From contig JAUXFA010000053.1 of assembly GCA_030620285.1 (NCBI GenBank), positions 1 through 7,362 of the forward strand: a stretch of DNA of 7,362 nt, in the 5' to 3' direction. The position numbers and the translations under genes were made by a program. Position 1 is the stretch's first letter. Every line of letters begins with the position of its first letter. This stretch comes from Piscirickettsiaceae bacterium. GTDB taxonomy: Bacteria; Pseudomonadota; Gammaproteobacteria; Nitrosococcales; Methylophagaceae. Below, piece by piece: positions 1-6,137 of this stretch. The notes beneath the pieces were generated by a model. That model was not told the origin of the DNA and made no database searches. It saw only the letters and a list, made by a program, of their open reading frames with translations.

Positions 1-2842
1 GCTGCAAACAGTTTAAAATAAGATGTCTCAGCCAGACTGTTAATAACTCACCGCCTTTGGCTTTACCCATACGGTAACTAAATAATCCATTACTCGTTAA
101 CTCGTTTAATTGACCCTGTAAAATAAAGCCATTAATCTCTATGTCAAACGTTAAGGGTACTAGAAAATCCTCTGGATAATCGCTTAGTAATTTATCGGCA
201 AACACATCAACCTTATCTGCCTGCTCATTGAACACATATTCTCCAACACGACCTTGCGGTAAAACACCTGTTGCCTGAACTAAGGGTAGTGCTTCTACTA
301 ACTTATTACCCTGCAAGCGTTGATCTAATAGTTCTTGACGCAGTGACCACGCTTGTAAACCATCTAAATCAAATGGTTCACGGCTGTCTAATTGTTGTTC
401 ATCGCTTTGCAACCAAAGTCCTAAGCGTTGTTGCAATAAAAAACGAGCTGGATGCCGGTAAAATTTTAATAATGAATTCAGACTCACATTTCGCCATGAT
501 TCATCCGGCTCTGGCAATGCTTGATCAAACCAGTCTGAATTATTTGATGATTGATTCTTCTGTGGTGGACAGTGTGCTGCCACATAACTAAATAACTTGG
601 TAGATGAATTATCAAAGTAGCGCTTACTAAAAGATTGCAAGGGATGTTGGGTGAAAATCTGTGACCAAATATCACTTGCTTCAACCGTTTCAAAACTTAG
701 TCGTAGCACATCCCGAACATCACTCACTAATACCGAAGGTGGAATGGTTGAATTATCGACAATATTGGCACCCACATAACTGATGTAAAAATGCGTTTGT
801 GCCGACAATAATGATTCTAAAAATAAATAGCGATCTTCATCTCGCTGACAGCGATCGCCTTGCCTTGGTGGTGTATGTGATAATAAATCAAAACCGGGTT
901 GCGTTTGTCTACGCGGATAACTCGCATCATTCATACCGATCAAACATACAACATTAAAGGGAATGCTACGCATCGGAACCATGCCACAAAATGTCACGCC
1001 ATGGCCCATAAATCGCATTTGAGTTTGATTAATATCTAAATGGCCGTCGAACCATTGTTTTACTAGATCAATAGCCATTGTTTGTTTAAAACTGGCCAAT
1101 TCTGTGGTTTCGACTAAGCTATCTAATGTTTTCCTGATCAGCAATAACTCATTAGTTTCTTTAGTATTACCCTTTTCCGGCAAAAAGAAAGTATCGAGCA
1201 TATTCAGTAATAATTGTTGCCAGTGCGATGCGGATAATTCTGCTTTCATCCGTTGACGATAACGATCTAAACAATCAATAAAGTCACATAATTGCGCCAT
1301 TGTTTCTGCACGTTCGCCACTAATATCATCAAAACCTAGTTTGCCATCAAATAGCCGATCAGCAGATTCTGGTATGGCATAACCAAGCAATAAGCGGTCT
1401 AAACCCGCTCGCCAGGTATTGGCATCGGTCGCCGGCAAGTCTAATTCGGCTTTGTCATCAGCAGATAAGCCCCAATGGATGTGGGTATCGGTTAACCAAC
1501 GGCGAATGAGTTCTAGTTGTTGCTGCCCGAATGAAAAACGATTTTGAATGGCTTTACATTCTAATAAAGCAACAATGCTTTCAACATCAAACCGTGATTG
1601 CGATAAATTTAATAAACTGGTAAATGCAGTTAATAATTGACTTTGGTTTTTAACGCCGCCATCGGCAATGCTATACGGAATATAATGTTCCGATGGTGCA
1701 CAAGCAAATACCGCATCAATCCATGGCGAATAGATAGAAATATCGGATGTCATCACTACAACATCCGTTGGTGACAAATCAGGATGACGTTCAAACAACG
1801 CTAATAATTGATCATGTAATACTTCAATTTCACGCATTGCACTATGGCAAGAGTGCACCATAATGGAATCATCATCAGCCATTATTTCCTGCTTATTATC
1901 TACCGTATCAATATCCGTTAGTGCATAAATATCATAGTGTAGTTTTTCTAATAATGTTCGCTGTTGAGGTATAACAAACAGTGATTCTTGTTCGACATCA
2001 CAGGCTTGTAATTGCTCGAAGAAATCTTGGCCTTGCTTGCCCAAACTTGCCAATAACGGATGGCCTGTTGTTAAGTATTGGCCCTGTGCTTGCAGAGATT
2101 GTTTGGCTTGTGTTTTGGGACTAACTAAGTCTCCCCAATAATCATCACTCGGCGATAAGAAAAACAGGTAAATATCACAATGCTGTGACATTAGTTCAAA
2201 TAGTTCTAAATACACTGGTGGCAAGGCCGATAAGCCAAAAATAGCCATCCGCTCCGGTAGTCCTTCTGGTCTTGACTGAATAGAGCTTAAATATTTTTTT
2301 AACTGAAACAATAAATTTGCACGGTGTAGTGGCTCGCCAATACCCGCCGTTAACTGTTGCCATAACCGTGCTTGCCAATGTGGCTTTTCACCTTGCTCCC
2401 ATGCCTGGATCCAATCGGGGCGGTACATTAAATATTGATCAAAGCTATCGGCAATACGATGTGCTAAGTCATAGCACTTTAAATTATCCTGTTGTTTGCC
2501 AAGATAGCCATCAATCGCCTCAAAGCCTGGCTGGTGACGACAGCTTGGTAGCAACTCAAAAAGGCGCCATGTCATGGCATCTGTAGAAAAAGGTGATTGT
2601 TGAGGAATATTGGGTAAAAGTCGGCGAAATATTGTCCAAATAAAGGCCGAGGGATAGGGGAAATCTAGATGGCTAGTGATACCATGATGGTTAGCTAAAA
2701 ATAATGATAACCAACGAGCAAGCTCATTGCTCTGCACAATGACTGTTTCGGCTTCCAATGGCAGTAATGGCTGTGATTGTTGAATATCAGCAAGTCGAGT
2801 TGCGAGCTCAATCATATTATTGCTGTAAACAATCTTTAGCAT
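1..2842 (-). CDS. recC: RecC, exodeoxyribonuclease V gamma subunit (C-terminus beyond left edge)
   Basis: RecC is the subunit of RecBCD that splits the DNA strands and scans the 3'-ending strand for Chi during double-strand-break repair. The minus frame from the ATG at 2842-2840 is open without a stop to the window edge, giving 947 codons; E. coli RecC has 1122, so about 150-175 C-terminal residues are missing. The N-terminus MLKIVYSN matches E. coli MLRVYHSN, which fixes the start. Other matches to E. coli RecC as I recall it are DFPYPSAFIW (60-69), FDQYLMYRPDW (134-144), LHRANL (172-177), PERMAIFGLSALPPVYL, PMRSIPF with GMND (636-639), and DEDRYLFLESL. No Walker A motif is seen, as expected for RecC, whose helicase-like fold is inactive. 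Residues equivalent to the Chi-reading pocket are partly changed (see findings). The Shine-Dalgarno is weak. recB and recD are not in the window. The identification is very secure. Confidence 0.97.
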   Translation of the reverse strand, partial: MLKIVYSNNMIELATRLADIQQSQPLLPLEAETVIVQSNELARWLSLFLANHHGITSHLDFPYPSAFIWTIFRRLLPNIPQQSPFSTDAMTWRLFELLPSCRHQPGFEAIDGYLGKQQDNLKCYDLAHRIADSFDQYLMYRPDWIQAWEQGEKPHWQARLWQQLTAGIGEPLHRANLLFQLKKYLSSIQSRPEGLPERMAIFGLSALPPVYLELFELMSQHCDIYLFFLSPSDDYWGDLVSPKTQAKQSLQAQGQYLTTGHPLLASLGKQGQDFFEQLQACDVEQESLFVIPQQRTLLEKLHYDIYALTDIDTVDNKQEIMADDDSIMVHSCHSAMREIEVLHDQLLALFERHPDLSPTDVVVMTSDISIYSPWIDAVFACAPSEHYIPYSIADGGVKNQSQLLTAFTSLLNLSQSRFDVESIVALLECKAIQNRFSFGQQQLELIRRWLTDTHIHWGLSADDKAELDLPATDANTWRAGLDRLLLGYAIPESADRLFDGKLGFDDISGERAETMAQLCDFIDCLDRYRQRMKAELSASHWQQLLLNMLDTFFLPEKGNTKETNELLLIRKTLDSLVETTELASFKQTMAIDLVKQWFDGHLDINQTQMRFMGHGVTFCGMVPMRSIPFNVVCLIGMNDASYPRRQTQPGFDLLSHTPPRQGDRCQRDEDRYLFLESLLSAQTHFYISYVGANIVDNSTIPPSVLVSDVRDVLRLSFETVEASDIWSQIFTQHPLQSFSKRYFDNSSTKLFSYVAAHCPPQKNQSSNNSDWFDQALPEPDESWRNVSLNSLLKFYRHPARFLLQQRLGLWLQSDEQQLDSREPFDLDGLQAWSLRQELLDQRLQGNKLVEALPLVQATGVLPQGRVGEYVFNEQADKVDVFADKLLSDYPEDFLVPLTFDIEINGFILQGQLNELTSNGLFSYRMGKAKGGELLTVWLRHLILNCLQ

Positions 2843-2859
2843 GGTGTTATTCTGTCCAT

Positions 2860-2889
2860 ATTGTAATTATTATCACTCTAAGCAGTCAG
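2860..2889 (-). promoter_or_regulatory. Candidate sigma70 promoter for recC
   Basis: On the minus strand, CTGACT (2889-2884, four of six matches to TTGACA) is followed after 18 bases by TACAAT (2865-2860, five of six matches to TATAAT). Transcription would start near 2853, leaving a leader of only about ten bases before the recC ATG at 2842. This fits the absence of a good Shine-Dalgarno sequence. It was assigned by eye in AT-rich DNA, so chance matches are possible. Confidence 0.35.
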
Positions 2890-2924
2890 TGTTTCACATG
2901 TCGTTACAATAACAAAAGTTTTAT

Positions 2925-2947
2925 GCTTCGGTTGCTTCGGTTGCTTT
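2925..2947 (+). repeat. Short tandem repeat, 9-base unit GCTTCGGTT, about 2.4 copies
   Basis: Two perfect head-to-tail copies of GCTTCGGTT (2925-2933 and 2934-2942) are followed by a partial third copy, GCTTT (2943-2947). The repeat lies 27-49 bases upstream of the hydrolase start codon, probably within the leader or close to the promoter of the plus-strand operon. The function is unknown. Copy-number change could alter spacing, but nothing in the window shows that it does. Confidence 0.7.
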
Positions 2948-2973
2948 GTTCACAATGCTAAACGGATATTTTT

Positions 2974-4401
2974 ATGATTCGATTCACATACCGATCTATT
3001 AAATTATTAATTTTCAATAGATACGTATTAATAGGCTTTGTTTTAGCCGCTGTTTTTATTGCCGGAATCTTTGCCAACAATAAAGTGTTTGCCCCTGATC
3101 TGCATCGCCTTTATATGGAAAGTATGATGGTCAATGATCAGCCTCCCGTGGTGCTCATTCATGGTGTTTTGGGTAGTAAATTACGCGATAAAAATACCAA
3201 TAAAGATCTGTGGCCAGGCTCTGCTAGTCGTTTGTTTTTGCATGACTATTCTGATATTGCATTTGATATCGATCCAGATACATTGATTCCGATGTCTAAC
3301 AATATCGAAGCCTATGCCATCTCTGAGGGCGCAGTAGGCAAAGATTTTTATGGCAAAATTGTTCGTACACTCGGTGATGCTGCTGGTTATAAATATGCCA
3401 AAATTGGCCAAGAAGTCGATTCAAAACAAAAAAATTATTATGTCTTTCACTACGACTGGCGACAAGACAATGTTATTAGTGCTGGTCAGCTCGCTGACTT
3501 TATCGATCAGATCCAAATTGATTATGGCAATCCTGACTTAAAAGTCGATATCGTGGCTCACAGTATGGGCGGTTTAATTTCTCGTTACTATATTCGATAC
3601 GGTAAACAAGATGTGATCGGCGATAATGATTTTGATAAAAAAATCACCATGTATGGTGGCGATCATGTCCGGCGCGTTATCCTTTTAGGTACGCCTAACT
3701 TAGGTTCCGTTAAAACACTTAATTTATTTATTAACGGCGTTGATATTGGCTTAAAACAAATTGGCACTGAAACTATCTCCACTTGGCCAAGCTTGTATCA
3801 ATTATTTCCTCATCCTCTCAATAATTGGATTGTAAATAGTAAAGGCGAAGCACTTGACCGTGATTTATTTAATGTTGAGACTTGGCGACGTTTTCAATGG
3901 TCTATTTTTGACCCAAAAATCAGGCAACGCATTATTGCTAAATATGATAGCCAACAAGAAGGGGAAGAATACTTAGCCACATTAGACCGGTACTTTGAAA
4001 AACGGCTTGAACGTGCTCGGCGGTTTGTCTGGTCACTCACGATTCCCTTACCTGATGAGCATCCCGAATTAACGATTTTTGGTGGCGGTTGCACACTAAC
4101 CTCGGCAAGAATTGTAGTCGAAGAAGTGGAAGGTGAATCACTTATCCGCATGTATCCCAAAGAATTATCCAATCCAATTGAAGGTATTGATTATGATGCA
4201 TTGTTATTGGAACCAGGTGATGGCTCGGTCACCAAAGCATCCCTTCTTGGCCGGAATATATTAGATCCGAGTATCAAACGACATGAATATATTTTCTTAC
4301 CATTGAAACAATCTTTTTTCTTATGCGTCAAACATAGTAACTTAACCGGTAATCTGAACTTTCAAGATAACCTATTAAATACATTACTTTCTAGAGATTA
4401 A
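2974..4401 (+). CDS. Membrane-anchored LCAT/PDAT-like alpha/beta hydrolase (predicted lipase or acyltransferase)
   Basis: This 475-residue protein looks like a lecithin:cholesterol acyltransferase (LCAT)/PDAT-type serine hydrolase, a group that cleaves or transfers acyl chains on lipids. A basic N-terminus is followed by one hydrophobic segment (about 17-35), suggesting an inner-membrane anchor or uncleaved signal with the catalytic domain in the periplasm. VVLIHGVLGSKL (59-70) supplies the oxyanion-hole HG, and YDWR (160-163) is a typical LCAT/PDAT motif. AHSMGG (195-200) is the nucleophile elbow with Ser197; it has Ala where the classical pentapeptide has Gly. GDGSV (415-419) offers Asp416, and His454 in the C-terminal VKHSNL is the likely catalytic His, so the triad appears complete. 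TWPSLYQLFP (270-279) also resembles the family. Residues 328-350 are rich in charged residues. The gene heads a probable operon, with 22 bases to the next start. The fold is clear; the true substrate and whether it hydrolyses or transfers are not. Confidence 0.9.
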   Translation: MIRFTYRSIKLLIFNRYVLIGFVLAAVFIAGIFANNKVFAPDLHRLYMESMMVNDQPPVVLIHGVLGSKLRDKNTNKDLWPGSASRLFLHDYSDIAFDIDPDTLIPMSNNIEAYAISEGAVGKDFYGKIVRTLGDAAGYKYAKIGQEVDSKQKNYYVFHYDWRQDNVISAGQLADFIDQIQIDYGNPDLKVDIVAHSMGGLISRYYIRYGKQDVIGDNDFDKKITMYGGDHVRRVILLGTPNLGSVKTLNLFINGVDIGLKQIGTETISTWPSLYQLFPHPLNNWIVNSKGEALDRDLFNVETWRRFQWSIFDPKIRQRIIAKYDSQQEGEEYLATLDRYFEKRLERARRFVWSLTIPLPDEHPELTIFGGGCTLTSARIVVEEVEGESLIRMYPKELSNPIEGIDYDALLLEPGDGSVTKASLLGRNILDPSIKRHEYIFLPLKQSFFLCVKHSNLTGNLNFQDNLLNTLLSRD

Positions 4402-4423
4402 TTCTGAGGATTAAGGTACGAGG

Positions 4424-6121
4424 ATGAATTATTGCAAATCTTTAATACTGGTATTTTTACATGGCATTCTATCTTTGTCTGCAATGGCAGATAGTCAGGA
4501 TATTACCTATCTCCAGCAAAACTGGTCGGATGAAGAAAGAGAGTATTTTTACTTTGCCGACCAAGGTTCGCGCCTTATTCCTTATGATTATTTTCTTTAT
4601 TTAGAACAAGCTGAAAACACGCAATTATTACGTAATGATGAAAATATGGTGCGTTTTGGTTTTATTCCAATACCAGCCAGTAAAAACAATCCCGATAGTC
4701 TACCAATAGGACTGGCTCGAAATGGCGATCATATGGGGCCTACTTGTGCTGCATGCCATACCCAGCAAATCACTTATCAAGATCAGATAGTCCGTATTGA
4801 TGGTGGGCAGGCTTTTATCGACCTCAATTTATTTCTTAGCGAAATAACGTCATCATTAAAAGCCACTTTAGAGGATAAAGAAAAATTTATTCGTTTCCAG
4901 CAGCAAATTTTAGGGGCCAATATTACGGATAGGCAAACTAAGCAATTAGAACAAGCGATCCAATCAGTATATGAAAAACGTGCCAACCATATGCTGGCAA
5001 ATCATTCTGACGTTGTTTCTGGTTACACTCGCTTGGATGCTTTTGGTGCCATATTAAATCAAGCTTTGCTTGCAACAGGTGAAGAACATAATACTAGCCC
5101 ACCCACAGCACCAACCAGTTATCCTTATCTTTGGGATACACCTCAACACGATTATGTGGAATGGAATGGTTCGCAATCTAATTCTGGGGTTGGCGCTCTG
5201 GCCAGGAATATTGGTGAAGTCATTGGGGTATTTGGCGATATTAAAACTGAAACAACAAAGTGGTTGGGGTTCATTGACGGCGGTTATCAATCATCAATAC
5301 AAGCAAGTGAATTACGAAAATTAGAGCATGTTGTTGCTCAATTACATTCACCTCTTTGGCCAGATAGTTTCCCGACCATAGATACTGATTTAGCCAAAAT
5401 AGGCCGCGGGCTCTATGAGCAACACTGCATTCAATGTCATGTTGATATCGACCGCACTGATCCACTTCGAAAAATCCAAGTGCGTATGAGTACATTAGGT
5501 GAAATAAAAACCGACCCATTGATGGCTGAAAATGCGATTTATTTTAAGGGAAAAACAGGTAAGTTTGCAGGCCGACCACGCTACTATTTTGCAGGGAATA
5601 AATTAACAGAAGAAGCACCGGCTATCCATATTGCAAACAATATTATGATTGGTATTTTAAAAAATAATCCACTACAGGCTTATTTAGCTAAACGCGATGC
5701 TAAAAAATTGGGTCAACCTGATGTTGTACACCCTGCTAAATATGTCGATGGTAAAATTATTGAACATGGTCAAGAAGTATCTGATCACGCCCTACTAGCC
5801 TATAAAGCACGACCTTTGAATGGCGTCTGGACAAGTGCCCCCTTTTTACATAATGGTTCCATACCAAATTTGTACCAGCTTCTTCTCCCTGCAAAAAAAA
5901 GAATAAAACAATTTTCTATTGGCTCATTGGAATTCGATGCTAAAAATGTAGGCTATGTGAGTTCAGTTATGTGTGGTGCTAGTAATGATAATTTCCTATT
6001 CGATACCACACTCGAAGGGAACAGTAATGCTGGCCATGAGTATGGTACAGGCTATTACGAAAAACCTGCGTTAACAGAGCAAGAACGTTGGGCTTTAGTT
6101 GAATATTTAAAAACTATTTAA
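4424..6121 (+). CDS. Exported di-heme cytochrome c, RoxA / fatty-acid-dioxygenase-like (often annotated di-heme cytochrome c peroxidase)
   Basis: This 565-residue protein begins with a Sec signal peptide (hydrophobic 6-20, probable cleavage after Ala-Met-Ala at 20-22), so it matures in the periplasm or outside the cell, where c-type hemes are attached. Two CxxCH sites are present: CAACH at 108-112 and CIQCH at 335-339. The start is supported by AAGG at 4413-4416, seven bases upstream. Other family-like segments are QGSRLIPYDYFLYLEQ (47-62), VRIDGGQA (123-130), SYPYLWD (232-238), WNGS (247-250), ARNIGEVIGVF (260-270), YKARPLNGVWTSAPFLHNGS (460-479), GSLEFDAKNVGY and GNSNAGHEYG (532-541). From memory, this architecture matches large di-heme proteins such as rubber oxygenase RoxA and the Pseudomonas aeruginosa fatty-acid 10S-dioxygenase/diol synthase pair (PA2077/PA2078), rather than short bacterial cytochrome c peroxidases. 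Whether it is an oxygenase, a peroxidase or an electron carrier is undecided. It is the second gene of the probable operon, 16 bases before the next. Confidence 0.88.
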   Translation: MNYCKSLILVFLHGILSLSAMADSQDITYLQQNWSDEEREYFYFADQGSRLIPYDYFLYLEQAENTQLLRNDENMVRFGFIPIPASKNNPDSLPIGLARNGDHMGPTCAACHTQQITYQDQIVRIDGGQAFIDLNLFLSEITSSLKATLEDKEKFIRFQQQILGANITDRQTKQLEQAIQSVYEKRANHMLANHSDVVSGYTRLDAFGAILNQALLATGEEHNTSPPTAPTSYPYLWDTPQHDYVEWNGSQSNSGVGALARNIGEVIGVFGDIKTETTKWLGFIDGGYQSSIQASELRKLEHVVAQLHSPLWPDSFPTIDTDLAKIGRGLYEQHCIQCHVDIDRTDPLRKIQVRMSTLGEIKTDPLMAENAIYFKGKTGKFAGRPRYYFAGNKLTEEAPAIHIANNIMIGILKNNPLQAYLAKRDAKKLGQPDVVHPAKYVDGKIIEHGQEVSDHALLAYKARPLNGVWTSAPFLHNGSIPNLYQLLLPAKKRIKQFSIGSLEFDAKNVGYVSSVMCGASNDNFLFDTTLEGNSNAGHEYGTGYYEKPALTEQERWALVEYLKTI

Positions 6122-6137
6122 AATAATTGGAATTACT

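Larger units (their letters stand above)
2843..2973. promoter_or_regulatory. Divergent intergenic region between recC and the hydrolase operon
   Basis: This 131-base spacer separates two start codons that point away from each other, so it must hold the promoters for both directions unless the rightward genes are read from elsewhere. It is AT-rich, and I see no convincing ORF or terminator hairpin in it. A sigma70-like promoter towards recC can be proposed. For the rightward operon I find no good -35/-10 pair; TACAAT at 2905-2910 resembles a -10 box but has no matching -35. The hydrolase start at 2974 is preceded by a weak ribosome-binding stretch, ACGGAT at 2962-2967. No recognisable operator was found. 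Confidence 0.6.

Noticed and set aside
271..591. Plus-strand open frame of 106 codons
   Set aside because: It lies wholly inside recC on the opposite strand, has no recognisable motif, and recC is continuous through the region.
2214..2221. Chi-like octamer ACTGGTGG (and GCTGGTGA at 2530-2537)
   Set aside because: Each differs from the E. coli Chi octamer by one base. Single near-matches in recC coding sequence are expected by chance, and this RecC may not read the E. coli Chi.
2317..2586. Plus-strand open frame of 89 codons
   Set aside because: It is antisense to conserved recC sequence, with no motif and no convincing ribosome-binding site.
2758..2961. Plus-strand open frame of 67 codons spanning the recC start and the spacer
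   Set aside because: About 40% overlaps recC antisense, the rest crosses the promoter region, and the cysteine/leucine-rich translation looks random.
3894..4172. Minus-strand open frame of 92 codons inside the hydrolase gene
   Set aside because: It is a shadow of the well-supported plus-strand hydrolase; its low-complexity serine-rich translation has no motif.
4424..4490. Lipoprotein signal using Cys4 of the di-heme protein
   Set aside because: Cys4 precedes the hydrophobic core and no lipobox cysteine follows it; Ala-Met-Ala before Asp23 fits ordinary signal peptidase I cleavage.
5070..5324. Plus-strand open frame of 84 codons in another frame of the di-heme gene
   Set aside because: The surrounding frame encodes conserved family segments (SYPYLWD, ARNIGEV), so this is an out-of-frame shadow.
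5941..6000. Cys517 near the di-heme C-terminus as part of a third heme site
   Set aside because: The sequence there is MCGASND, with no second cysteine and no following histidine, so it is not CxxCH.
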